Positions 1 through 6,324 are shown, counted from the stretch's first letter. The stretch is 6,635 bases of DNA from an uncultured Bacilli bacterium (GCA_947587115.1 CANPXY010000065.1:1-6635); one strand, 5' to 3'. A program made the numbers and translations. The notes: generated from the letters alone by a model not told the origin.

Positions 1-1
1 A

Positions 2-676
2 CCTGCTCGTGCCGGTTACGATTATCTAAAGCATAGTGTATAACGTACCCTTCGTTCGGCCAAGCGTGGAAAAGAAGTCCACAATAACCCGAATCAGGCC
101 CTTTTTGGTATCGTCCAGGGTGGTGCCTACCAAGATCTTCGAAAATATTCGGCCATGGAAACGGTAGCAATGGACTTTGATGGCTATAGTATTGGCGGCG
201 TAGCCAATGATGGAGAATCGAAAGAAGACATGTATAAAGCCATCGACTATTCTGTTCCATATTTACCTTTAGATAAAGTTCGTTATTTGATGGGAGTAGG
301 GGAACCGGTCGATATCGTCGAAGGGATCGAACGAGGCATCGACATCTTTGACTGTGTCTTACCTACGCGTATTGCTCGCCATGGACAAGCTTTTACATAT
401 CATGGCAAGATCAATCTTCACAACCAAAAATATAAAGAAGATTTTACTTGCTTAGAAGAAGGATGTACCTGTTATACTTGTAAAAATTACACGAAAAGCT
501 ATATTCGCCATTTGATTATGAGTGATGAAGTGTTGGGAGGACGCCTTCTATCGATCCACAATATTCACTTTTTAATTCATTTGACAGAGCAATCACGCTT
601 AGCGATTCAAGAAGATCGCTATCAGACGTTTAAAGAAACCTTTTTAGCGTCTTATCAACCTTCCAAAAATAAATAA
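2..676 (+). CDS. tgt: Queuine/preQ1 tRNA-guanine transglycosylase, 3' part, interrupted by an in-frame stop
   Basis: Tgt replaces guanine-34 with preQ1 in GUN-anticodon tRNAs (Tyr, His, Asn, Asp), a step of queuosine synthesis in the cytoplasm. The visible part is roughly the C-terminal 60% of a ~380-residue enzyme; the start lies left of the window. Recognisable blocks in order are ALFGIVQGG (about 100-126), FDGYSIGG, RYLMGVGEP, then GIDIFDCVLPTRIARHG carrying the nucleophile Asp of FDCV, and finally CTCYTC plus the His of LLSIHN, which together bind zinc. The frame upstream of the first Met (155) is clearly homologous too (DYLKHSV, then RTLR and AKRGKEVH), but TAA at 41-43 breaks it. Serine (TCG, 56-58) also replaces the tryptophan of the usual RW. 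Starting at Met 155 would remove about half the barrel, so that is not a plausible start. The gene may be a recent nonsense allele, or the two changes may be sequence errors. Identity is very sure; intactness is not. Confidence 0.93.
41..43 (+). other. In-frame TAA inside tgt
   Basis: This codon lies between HSV and RTLR of the Tgt reading frame. Bacillus-type Tgt has a charged or polar residue here, such as Glu, so a single G-to-T change of GAA would create it. Homology continues in the same frame on both sides, so it is a substitution and not a frameshift. Confidence 0.85.
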
Positions 677-701
677 AAAAATGTAAAAAATTACATTTTT
701 T
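676..701. terminator. Bidirectional AT-rich terminator between tgt and the convergent yqfQ-like gene
   Basis: The arms 676-686 and 691-701 are perfect inverted repeats of 11 bp around an AAAA loop. The stem has only one G-C pair but carries a T6 run on its 3' side and, on the opposite strand, another run from the A6. It overlaps the tgt stop codon (674-676) and the stop of the minus-strand gene (700-702), as expected for a terminator shared by converging genes. Confidence 0.7.
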
Positions 702-1077
702 ATAGAAAGAATTGAGGTTGATTCTCTTGAAATTGTGCTTCGTGTTTGTCAGTAGTAGAATTTAATACAGTTTCTTGTTCTTGAGGATGATGATCTTGAT
801 CATCATCTTTTAATGCGCCCATAATTCGAAACATGGTCTTCGCATTGTTAAAAATTGGTTTAATTTGGTAGAAGATTGGAATCGCTTGGTTGACCACATT
901 CAAAGTTTTTTGTGTGTTTGAAAGAAAGTTCCCCCAGTCAAATTTTGGACGGATTCCATAATTCGCACCGCCAAAATTTCCACCCCGTCTAAAAAGTCCA
1001 CCAAAGATTCCTCTAGATACTCTTCCAGGATACATCTGGTAGTTTGGATAAGTATAATAACCTAAATCTTGATACAT
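700..1077 (-). CDS. YqfQ/VrrA-like small protein of unknown function
   Basis: The protein has 125 residues. The start is ATG at 1077, because AGAGGTGG lies 6 bases before it; an in-frame ATG at 1164 would add 29 residues but has no such site. The N-terminus is rich in Tyr and Pro, followed by a Gly/Arg/Phe-rich segment (about residues 18-46). Next comes a helical stretch beginning FLSNTQKTLNVVNQ and running through IKPIFNNAKTMFRIMGALKD (to about 91), then an acidic, Gln-rich tail. The FLxNTQ...LN...PM/IxQ...M(W/F)R block is what I associate with the YqfQ-like/VrrA family of Bacilli, whose function is not established. No signal peptide or membrane helix is evident. It converges on tgt and diverges from the pilin-export operon across a 137-base gap, in which I found no convincing minus-strand -35. 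The family call is by memory of motifs only. Confidence 0.75.
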   Translation of the reverse strand: MYQDLGYYTYPNYQMYPGRVSRGIFGGLFRRGGNFGGANYGIRPKFDWGNFLSNTQKTLNVVNQAIPIFYQIKPIFNNAKTMFRIMGALKDDDQDHHPQEQETVLNSTTDKHEAQFQENQPQFFL

Positions 1078-1157
1078 GTTTGCCCACCTCTTTACTTTAC
1101 TATATGCTTTTTGCACATCAAAAGTGCGTATAAAAAACGGAAAATCCGAGAAAAACA

Positions 1158-1186
1158 TTTTCAAAGATCTTAGATTATGTTATAAT
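1158..1186 (+). promoter_or_regulatory. Sigma-A type promoter of the pilC-like/prepilin peptidase operon
   Basis: TTTTCA (1158-1163), a 17-base spacer and TATAAT (1181-1186) with the extended element TGT directly before it. Transcription would start near 1193, about 22 bases before the GTG start, leaving just enough room for the ribosome binding site AAGAGGG (1201-1207). A small inverted repeat, CGGA-AAA-TCCG (1138-1148), lies just upstream; its role is unknown. Confidence 0.75.
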
Positions 1187-1214
1187 GCAAATAGAATAGA
1201 AAGAGGGTGAAGAA

Positions 1215-2693
1215 GTGGAAATAGCAATGCAGCCGTTTATTTTAATTTACCATTTTGTAAGAGCCGTCTTTCAACTTCCTATTCAAATTTTAAATTACAG
1301 TTATACAGGCTTTTTGACAGTAATAGATAAATTGACGCATCAATCACATAGCGAGAAACGTCTTAGTAAAAAAATGGCGCCACCAACTGCTTCACCTCAA
1401 GAAAACGAGCCCGAAACGATTGCCGATGTCCTTCCAGAAGGCCTTGGCTTTACTGCCAATGATGCCACCATCGCTTCGATGGAGAAAAAGATTTCTTTTC
1501 GCTATGTCGTAAAAAATGATGCCGGTCAGACGATCAAGAGTGTCTTTGAAGCCAACAGCAGTGAAGAGGTATATAACTTCTTGACCAACGAAGGTTATCA
1601 AGTGGTGAGTATCACAGCTAGAAAGCCATATGACATCGATCTATTCTCAGGCGGTCGTATGAAAGCAGGGGATTTATCCTTTTCCTTAACCCAACTTTCA
1701 ACTTATATCAAAGCCGGAATTCCTCTGATTGATTCAGTACGTATTTTGGCCAAACAATCGACCAAACCAGAGAAAAGAAAAATTTACGAGCATATTGTCT
1801 ATGAATTGTTGACGGGTGAAAATTTTAGTACAGCGCTAGAGCGACAAGGCAAAGTCTTTCCAAAATTGTTGATCAACATGATTAAAACAGCAGAAATGAC
1901 AGGAGATTTGGTCAGTACCCTCGATGATATGGCAGATTATTATACGTCGATCGATCAGACCAAAAAACAGATGATCAGTGCGATGACTTATCCGCTCATC
2001 ATCTTCGTCATGGCCATTGGCGTCATCATCTTTATCTTGGCCTTTGTTGTTCCTAAATTTGTCGAAATGTTTGAAAACCAAGATGCACCATTACCTTGGA
2101 TTACCAGATTTGTAATTGGAGCAAGTAATTTTATTAAATATAATTACTACTGGCTGATTTTAATTTTATTAGTCGTAGGTATTATTCTCTATAGTCTATA
2201 TAAGAATATTAAAGGCTTTAAGATTGCCGTTCAGACGATGGCCATGAAGATCCCCGTAGTAGGACATATCATCATCTATAATGAAGTGACGACTTTTACC
2301 AAGACGTTTGCTTCCTTACTTAATCACAGTGTCTTTATCACGGATAGTATGTCGATCCTTTCTCAACTTACCAACAATGAAGTCTATAAAAAGATCATCA
2401 ATCGTTCGTTAGTAAACTTGAGTAAAGGTGCTAAAATTTCCGAAGCGTTCGCTGGACAATGGGCTTTTCCGGTAGTCGCTTATGAAATGTTAGTGACTGG
2501 AGAAAACACAGGTCAATTAGGATTGATGATGGAAAAAGTATCAGAGCATTATCAGCAGCTCCATCGCAATGCTGTCAATCAATTAAAAAGCTTAATCGAG
2601 CCAATCATGATTGGTTTCTTGGCTGTGATTGTTGGAGGAATCATCCTTTCGATTATCATACCAATGTTCTCACTTTATAGCGAGATTCAGTAG
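1215..2693 (+). CDS. Type II secretion/type IV pilus platform protein (GspF/PilC/ComGB family) with N-terminal extension
   Basis: This is the polytopic inner-membrane platform on which pilins or pseudopilins are assembled by a GspE/PilB-type ATPase. It has 492 residues against about 350-400 in the family. Residues ~95-140 form the usual PilC lead-in (FRYVVKNDAGQTIKS, FEANSSEEV, GYQVVSI). The first GspF domain spans ~151-275 with LSTYIKAGIPLIDSVRIL, followed by membrane helices at ~259-280 and ~311-328. The second GspF domain is at ~356-482, contains GENTGQL (429-435) and ends in a helix at ~462-484. Residues 5-36 are an extra hydrophobic or amphipathic stretch, joined by a Pro/Glu/Thr-rich linker (~55-75). 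The start is GTG 1215, chosen for AAGAGGG seven bases upstream and the well-placed promoter. Internal ATGs at 1374 and 1479 lack ribosome sites. The prepilin peptidase follows after 10 bases. No ATPase or pilin gene is in the window, so competence, pilus or secretion cannot be told apart. Confidence 0.92.
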   Translation: MEIAMQPFILIYHFVRAVFQLPIQILNYSYTGFLTVIDKLTHQSHSEKRLSKKMAPPTASPQENEPETIADVLPEGLGFTANDATIASMEKKISFRYVVKNDAGQTIKSVFEANSSEEVYNFLTNEGYQVVSITARKPYDIDLFSGGRMKAGDLSFSLTQLSTYIKAGIPLIDSVRILAKQSTKPEKRKIYEHIVYELLTGENFSTALERQGKVFPKLLINMIKTAEMTGDLVSTLDDMADYYTSIDQTKKQMISAMTYPLIIFVMAIGVIIFILAFVVPKFVEMFENQDAPLPWITRFVIGASNFIKYNYYWLILILLVVGIILYSLYKNIKGFKIAVQTMAMKIPVVGHIIIYNEVTTFTKTFASLLNHSVFITDSMSILSQLTNNEVYKKIINRSLVNLSKGAKISEAFAGQWAFPVVAYEMLVTGENTGQLGLMMEKVSEHYQQLHRNAVNQLKSLIEPIMIGFLAVIVGGIILSIIIPMFSLYSEIQ

Positions 2694-2703
2694 GGGGAAA
2701 ATT

Positions 2704-3468
2704 ATGAATGTTGTATACTATATTTGTTTCTTTGTTTTGGGCCTAGTTTTTGGCTCTTTCTTTCACGTTGTTGGAACGCGTCTTGCCAAGGATGAAAGCA
2801 TCCATTTTCCAGGCAGCCACTGTGATATTTGTAAACATCCCCTAAAGGCAAGAGATCTTGTTCCAGTATTATCGTATCTTTTTCAAAAAGGAAGATGTCG
2901 TTACTGCCACGAGAAACTTTCTCCAACTTACCCAATCGTCGAGCTTGCTACCGGAATATTGTTTACGATCTCCTATTATTCATTTGGTTTTAGTTTAGAT
3001 CTTTTTGTAGCGCTTGGCGTAGTTTCTTTATTCATCATTGTCATGGTAAGTGATTTGACTTATTTGATCATCCCGGATCCAGTCGTAATTTTCTTTGCCA
3101 TTTATTTCTTACTTTTACAGGCAATCAAAGGAGATTGGTGGGAGTTCCTCATCAGTTTAGGCAGTGGCGTGCTCCTCTTTGTCGTCATGTATATGCTCAT
3201 GTGTCTTGGAAATCATCTTTTTCAAAAAGAAAGTCTGGGTGGAGGAGATATCAAGCTCATGTTTGTAGTGGGCGTTGTACTAGGACCCCTTTTAGGACTA
3301 TGTAATATTTTCTTGGGCAGTATTCTAGCACTTCCAGTATCGATCTTCCTTTACTTGCACAAGAAAGAAAACGTCATTCCTTTTGGACCGTTCTTACTGT
3401 TGGGATTTCTCCTTCTATACTTTTCTAAAATTGATTTAAATACCATCGAAACCCTATTAAATCTTTGA
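2704..3468 (+). CDS. Prepilin peptidase / N-methyltransferase (PilD/ComC/GspO family, A24)
   Basis: This membrane aspartyl protease cuts the leader of type IV prepilins and usually methylates the new N-terminus. It has 254 residues, normal for the family. The start is ATG 2704 with GGGGG six bases upstream; an ATG at 2629 lies inside the preceding gene and would add 25 residues out of character. After a first helix (GLVFGSFFHVVGTRL), the cytoplasmic domain has two intact CxxC pairs (Cys40/43 and Cys65/68) with a typical LSPTYPIVE segment. This suggests the methyltransferase part is functional. The catalytic aspartates are Asp117 in SDLTYLIIPD and Asp182 in LGGGDIKL. About seven to eight hydrophobic segments are present. 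It is co-transcribed with the platform protein gene and its last codons form part of the terminator. Confidence 0.96.
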   Translation: MNVVYYICFFVLGLVFGSFFHVVGTRLAKDESIHFPGSHCDICKHPLKARDLVPVLSYLFQKGRCRYCHEKLSPTYPIVELATGILFTISYYSFGFSLDLFVALGVVSLFIIVMVSDLTYLIIPDPVVIFFAIYFLLLQAIKGDWWEFLISLGSGVLLFVVMYMLMCLGNHLFQKESLGGGDIKLMFVVGVVLGPLLGLCNIFLGSILALPVSIFLYLHKKENVIPFGPFLLLGFLLLYFSKIDLNTIETLLNL

Positions 3469-3482
3469 TAGGGTTTCTTTTT
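3448..3482 (+). terminator. Intrinsic terminator of the platform protein/prepilin peptidase operon
   Basis: GAAACCCTAT (3448-3457) pairs perfectly with ATAGGGTTTC (3468-3477) across a 10-base loop and is followed by TTTTT (3478-3482). The hairpin includes the TGA stop of the peptidase gene (3466-3468). It separates this operon from dnaB. Confidence 0.9.
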
Positions 3483-3503
3483 AAAATTTAATTCTTAAAA
3501 TAC

Positions 3504-3532
3504 TTTACAAACAGAAAGTGGAACTTTATAAT
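3504..3532 (+). promoter_or_regulatory. Promoter of dnaB
   Basis: TTTACA (3504-3509), a 17-base spacer and TATAAT (3527-3532): five of six and six of six consensus positions. Transcription would start near 3539, giving a leader of about 54 bases. I see no riboswitch or attenuator in that leader. Confidence 0.85.
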
Positions 3533-3592
3533 AATAACTACAAGAATGAAGATCGAACCCGTTAGAGTAAACGCAAGAAAGTAGGTGTGAAA

Positions 3593-4900
3593 ATGAATTC
3601 CAACATGACCATTTTGCCTGCCGATACCTATGTGGTAGTGAATAAGACAGCGATGAGTGATATCGATCGCAAGTTGGTGACGATGTTATATCAGCCGATC
3701 ATTGGCTATACGGCGGTCAGTTTGTATTTTACTTTGCTTGATGATTTAGATCGCCATGCCCTGATGAGCAGTGACTTGACCCATCACCATCTGATGTCGA
3801 CGATGCAACTAAAATTAGATGACATCGTGATCGCTCGTGAAAAATTAGAAGCGACGGGCCTTTTAAAGACCTATTTTAAAAAAGATCATGTCAACAGTTA
3901 TGTCTATGTGCTCTATGCACCACTTTCTGCTTCTGAATTTTTAAATCATCCGATTTTAAATGTCGTTTTGTATAATAACCTTGGCAAAAAAGAGTATGAT
4001 AAAATTGTCGATTACTATAAGATCCCGCGGATGAATTTAAAAGAATATGAAGATGTAACCAAGAATTTTGATGACGTTTTCAAGAGTGTCCCAGGCCCTA
4101 TTTTTGAAGAAAACGACAATATTATCAAGCGTCAGACCGGAATGTTGACATTGGGATCAAAAATAGATTTTAATTTGATTATTTCTGGCATTCCCAAAGA
4201 TATGGTAAATGAACGTTGTTTTACGCCAGAAGTAAAAAATTTGATTCAAAATCTATCCTATGTCTATCATATTGATGATTTGCATATGCAAAGTCTCGTT
4301 CGTGATAATTTAAATGAAAAAGGGCTCTTAGATAAGATGGAATTTCGAAAGAGTTGTCGCAATTTTTACCAATTTGAAAATAGCGGTAAACTTCCAACCT
4401 TGGTCTATGCGCTACAACCAGAGTATTTAAGACGTCCTATAGGAGATGATTCCAAATGGGCCAAGATGGTGTATACCTTTGAAACCGTAACGCCTTATGA
4501 TTATCTTAAAAGCAAATACAAAGGAGCAGAGCCTACTGCTAGAGACTTAAAACTGATCGAAAGTCTGCTTGTTGACCAACAGTTGCCACCTGGCGTTGTC
4601 AATGTTTTAATCTCTTATGTTTTAAAGATCAATAACCAAAAATTGAGTAAAAATTATGTTGAGACGATTGCGGGGCAGTGGAAACGTCTCAATATTGAAA
4701 CTGTCGAAGAAGCGATGCGCGTCTCAGAAAAAGAACATCGCAAAATTAAAAAAATGTTGGAAAAACCATCGACAAAAGTTAAAACTTCGACCAAGGAAGA
4801 AAAACTTCCCGCATGGTTTGATCAACAGTTAAATAGGGAAGATGCAACTTTAGAAGAACAAGAAGAATTAGACGATTTATTGAAAGAACTTGCTAATTAA
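3593..4900 (+). CDS. dnaB: Replication initiation/membrane attachment protein DnaB (Gram-positive helicase loader component)
   Basis: This is the Firmicutes DnaB, not the helicase. With DnaD and DnaI it loads the replicative helicase at oriC and at stalled forks, and it associates with the membrane. It has 435 residues, close to the ~470 of Bacillus subtilis. The N-terminal ~115 residues (DRKLVTMLYQPIIGYTAVSLY onward) form the winged-helix-like DnaB/DnaD N domain. The middle is less conserved. The DnaD-like C domain runs at ~299-375 (VTPYDYLKSKYKG, DLKLIESLL, PPGVVNVLISYVL) and ends in the signature YVETIAGQW (355-363). A basic linker and LPAWF precede an acidic tail. ATG 3593 is chosen because AGGTG (3583-3587) lies five bases upstream; the overlapping GTG at 3587 would leave no proper ribosome site. 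It has its own promoter, and dnaI, its common neighbour, does not follow here. Confidence 0.96.
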   Translation: MNSNMTILPADTYVVVNKTAMSDIDRKLVTMLYQPIIGYTAVSLYFTLLDDLDRHALMSSDLTHHHLMSTMQLKLDDIVIAREKLEATGLLKTYFKKDHVNSYVYVLYAPLSASEFLNHPILNVVLYNNLGKKEYDKIVDYYKIPRMNLKEYEDVTKNFDDVFKSVPGPIFEENDNIIKRQTGMLTLGSKIDFNLIISGIPKDMVNERCFTPEVKNLIQNLSYVYHIDDLHMQSLVRDNLNEKGLLDKMEFRKSCRNFYQFENSGKLPTLVYALQPEYLRRPIGDDSKWAKMVYTFETVTPYDYLKSKYKGAEPTARDLKLIESLLVDQQLPPGVVNVLISYVLKINNQKLSKNYVETIAGQWKRLNIETVEEAMRVSEKEHRKIKKMLEKPSTKVKTSTKEEKLPAWFDQQLNREDATLEEQEELDDLLKELAN

Positions 4901-4918
4901 TAAAATTTGTGATATAAT
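4890..4918 (+). promoter_or_regulatory. Promoter of the 4974 gene, overlapping the dnaB stop
   Basis: TTGCTA (4890-4895), 17-base spacer, TATAAT (4913-4918). The -35 box sits in the last codons of dnaB. Transcription would begin near 4925, leaving a leader of about 49 bases. There is no terminator after dnaB, so readthrough from dnaB is also possible. Confidence 0.8.
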
Positions 4919-4973
4919 ATGCGGCATGAAACGTGAGGAATGGAACATACTAACCAAAAGGAGGTTAATCTTC

Positions 4974-5531
4974 ATGGATCAAAATGTTAAAAAAGAAATT
5001 ATATCACGAATTTTTTCTATTGTTACGACTTCATTATTTTTAATCGTAACGACTTGGTTTTGGTTTGGACCAAGGGTAGAGCTAGCGGAGGCAAGAACTT
5101 TAGCTGCTGGCCAAATGGCTTCTGGCAACTTGGAATTGGTCGATTTAAGCGAGCCAATCAAACTAGAAAATGCTTATCCGATGACGGATGCACAAGGTTC
5201 AGCAATGGAGCCTTATCGTTTTGAAGTGATCAATCACGATGACCAAGAAGTATCATTTACCATTGCCTTTGTCAATGATGTGCTTACGATCGAACAGGAA
5301 GATTGCCAGGTTTTAGGAAACAATTATCTTCGCTATACAATCGAAAAAGATGGAGCCATAACTCCGGCTCGAAACTTAGCTTTAAGCGGAGATATGTACA
5401 TGGATACACTAGGTCCAAACGAAACCGCAACTTATGCTTTGCGCTTTTGGATCGATCAAAATGCTGGCAACGAAATCATGGGTACCCATTTTCATGCAAA
5501 AGTGGCAGTAATTTTAGAAAATAATAAGTAA
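4974..5531 (+). CDS. Secreted or membrane-anchored protein, tentatively with a TasA/camelysin-like beta domain
   Basis: The protein has 185 residues. ATG 4974 is chosen because the perfect Shine-Dalgarno AAAGGAGG (4957-4964) lies nine bases before it. In-frame codons further upstream (to 4890) have no such site and would run into dnaB or the promoter. A basic N-terminus (NVKKE) is followed by a strong hydrophobic segment (residues ~10-31, through TTWFWF), so the rest lies outside the cell. The sequence AEA at 38-40 could be a signal peptidase site, but an uncleaved anchor is equally possible. The exported part has the pattern SGNLELVD, IKLENAYPMTD, EPYRFEVINHDD, VSFTIAF, then TLGPNETATYALRFWID. 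It looks like a beta sandwich, as in TasA/CalY-type proteins of Firmicutes. There is one cysteine in the exported part and no sorting motif. Function is unknown; the family link is a motif impression, not a proven match. Confidence 0.85.
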   Translation: MDQNVKKEIISRIFSIVTTSLFLIVTTWFWFGPRVELAEARTLAAGQMASGNLELVDLSEPIKLENAYPMTDAQGSAMEPYRFEVINHDDQEVSFTIAFVNDVLTIEQEDCQVLGNNYLRYTIEKDGAITPARNLALSGDMYMDTLGPNETATYALRFWIDQNAGNEIMGTHFHAKVAVILENNK

Positions 5532-5538
5532 TCTCTAT

Positions 5539-5552
5539 TGAACACATGTTCC
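5539..5552. promoter_or_regulatory. LexA (SOS) box-like palindrome
   Basis: TGAACACATGTTCC matches 13 of 14 positions of the Gram-positive LexA/DinR consensus CGAACRNRYGTTYC; only the first base differs. It ends one base before the -35 box of the downstream promoter (5554). It lies inside a second, longer inverted repeat: TCTATTGA (5534-5541) and TCAATAGA (5557-5564), which lacks a following T run and so is unlikely to be a terminator. One such core match could arise by chance in a window of this size, so this is a candidate only. Confidence 0.45.
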
Positions 5553-5553
5553 A

Positions 5554-5582
5554 TTGTCAATAGACGTTATATGTGATAGAAT
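5554..5582 (+). promoter_or_regulatory. Promoter upstream of the HD-domain gene
   Basis: TTGTCA (5554-5559), 17-base spacer, TAGAAT (5577-5582) preceded by TGA, an extended -10. Transcription would start near 5589 and give a ~90-base leader containing a small hairpin, CTCC-ATTTA-GGAG (5607-5619). A second TATAAT at 5650-5655 is closer to the gene but has no recognisable -35. Confidence 0.7.
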
Positions 5583-5679
5583 ATGAATATTGATAATAGA
5601 AAAGTGCTCCATTTAGGAGATTTCTATAATAAGAACATGCAAAATACGATATAATGTAGTAGTGCGTAGAGGTGAAATA

Positions 5680-6180
5680 ATGAACTTTAATATAAAATTC
5701 CAAGATCGATCCTATCAAGCGATTGTCCAATCGATTTTGGAAAACAACGAGTTTCTTAAGTTGAAAGAGATTATGCATCATGGAGGAAATCGTTTTGATC
5801 ACTCAGTCCGAGTATCATACTATTCATATAAAATTGCTAAATTTTTCAAATTAAATTATATAGACACTGCACGAGGTGCCTTACTCCATGATTTCTTTTT
5901 AGAAGATAGTGATTTTGGGAAGGTTGTAACTTTGGTCAATCATCCGAAGTATGCACTTGAAAATTCACTTAAATACTTTGAATTATCGGAGTTAGAACAG
6001 GATATTATCAGAACGCATATGTTTCCGGTCAGTGCCAAACCTCCTAAATTTTTAGAATCTTGGATTGTCGATATCGTCGATAATATTGCAAGCATTTATG
6101 AACGCTGTTCTTCAATGAGTCGCCAACTGACGACGGGGATGAACTTCTTATTGTTGATTTTACTTAACAATCTTCGATAA
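5680..6180 (+). CDS. HD-domain metal-dependent phosphohydrolase family protein
   Basis: The protein has 166 residues and is all helical in character. ATG 5680 is chosen for AGAGGTG (5668-5674) five bases upstream, rather than GTG 5662. Metal-binding residues expected of HD phosphohydrolases are present in order: His41 (RFDHSVRV), His70-Asp71 (ALLHDFF), His88 (NHPK), His113 (THMFP) and Asp134 (DIVDNIAS). The two extra histidines suggest a two-metal site. The NHPKYALEN...THMFPV...PPKFLESWIVDIVD pattern matches a family of small HD proteins common in Clostridia and Erysipelotrichia. Substrates of that family are, to my knowledge, not established; a nucleotide or phosphate ester is the general expectation. 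The hydrophobic C-terminus (MNFLLLILLNN) seems to belong to the protein and does not look frameshifted. The gene stands alone, with its own promoter and a LexA-like site upstream. Confidence 0.9.
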   Translation: MNFNIKFQDRSYQAIVQSILENNEFLKLKEIMHHGGNRFDHSVRVSYYSYKIAKFFKLNYIDTARGALLHDFFLEDSDFGKVVTLVNHPKYALENSLKYFELSELEQDIIRTHMFPVSAKPPKFLESWIVDIVDNIASIYERCSSMSRQLTTGMNFLLLILLNNLR

Positions 6181-6204
6181 GAAATTCAACTCCGTTCTTT
6201 TTTT
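6179..6204 (+). terminator. Possible weak terminator of the HD gene
   Basis: AAGAA (6179-6183) can pair with TTCTT (6195-6199), continuing into TTTTT (6200-6204). The stem is only five A/T-rich pairs, but the T run is good. A larger imperfect stem, TTCTTA (6145-6150) with TAAGAA (6178-6183), lies just upstream. Confidence 0.25.
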
Positions 6205-6232
6205 GACATGAGATGAAGGCACATGATATAAT
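6203..6232 (+). promoter_or_regulatory. Consensus promoter of tRNA-Arg
   Basis: TTGACA (6203-6208), 18-base spacer, TATAAT (6227-6232) with TGA directly before it. Both hexamers are perfect. The start would be near 6239, about ten bases before the mature tRNA. Confidence 0.9.
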
Positions 6233-6249
6233 GAAACTGCTTGTTACCT

Positions 6250-6324
6250 GTCCTCGTAACATAATGGATAGTGTAATTCCCTCCTAAGGAATAAATGTAG
6301 GTTCGATTCCTACCGGGGACACCA
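6250..6324 (+). tRNA. tRNA-Arg (anticodon CCT, reads AGG)
   Basis: The full cloverleaf can be drawn. The acceptor arm is GTCCTCG (6250-6256) with CGGGGAC (6314-6320), including one U-G pair. The D stem is ACAT/GTGT. The anticodon stem ATTCC/GGAAT closes the loop CTCCTAA with CCT at 6283-6285. The variable loop is AAAT, and the T arm is GTAGG/CCTAC around TTCGATT. The discriminator base is A6321 and CCA is encoded (6322-6324). It has its own promoter and terminator. Confidence 0.97.

Noticed and set aside
1098..1128. Minus-strand promoter for the yqfQ-like gene (TATAGT at 1104-1099)
   Set aside because: No acceptable -35 hexamer at 16-18 bases; only GCACTT is found there.
1078..1164. Longer N-terminus for the yqfQ-like gene from ATG 1164
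   Set aside because: The strong AGAGGTGG site fits ATG 1077; the extension has no such site and is unlike the family's Tyr/Pro-rich start.
2629..2703. Earlier start for the prepilin peptidase
   Set aside because: It lies inside the platform protein gene in another frame, while ATG 2704 has GGGGG at the right distance and gives the normal N-terminal helix.
5534..5564. Inverted repeat as terminator of the 4974 gene
   Set aside because: The 15-base loop and absence of a T run argue against it; its overlap with a promoter fits an operator better.
5583..5654. A 23-codon ORF beginning MNIDNRKVLH before the HD gene
   Set aside because: There is no ribosome site, and its ATG directly abuts the -10 box (5577-5582), so the predicted transcript would start after it.
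5557..5802. Minus-strand ORF of 81 codons opposite the HD gene
   Set aside because: It overlaps a well-supported gene and its promoter, with composition typical of an antisense shadow; the same applies to the other minus-strand ORFs inside the platform protein, peptidase and 4974 genes.
6100..6180. Possible frameshift at the C-terminus of the HD protein
   Set aside because: The hydrophobic tail ending NNLR resembles the ends I expect in this small HD family, and no other frame continues the homology.
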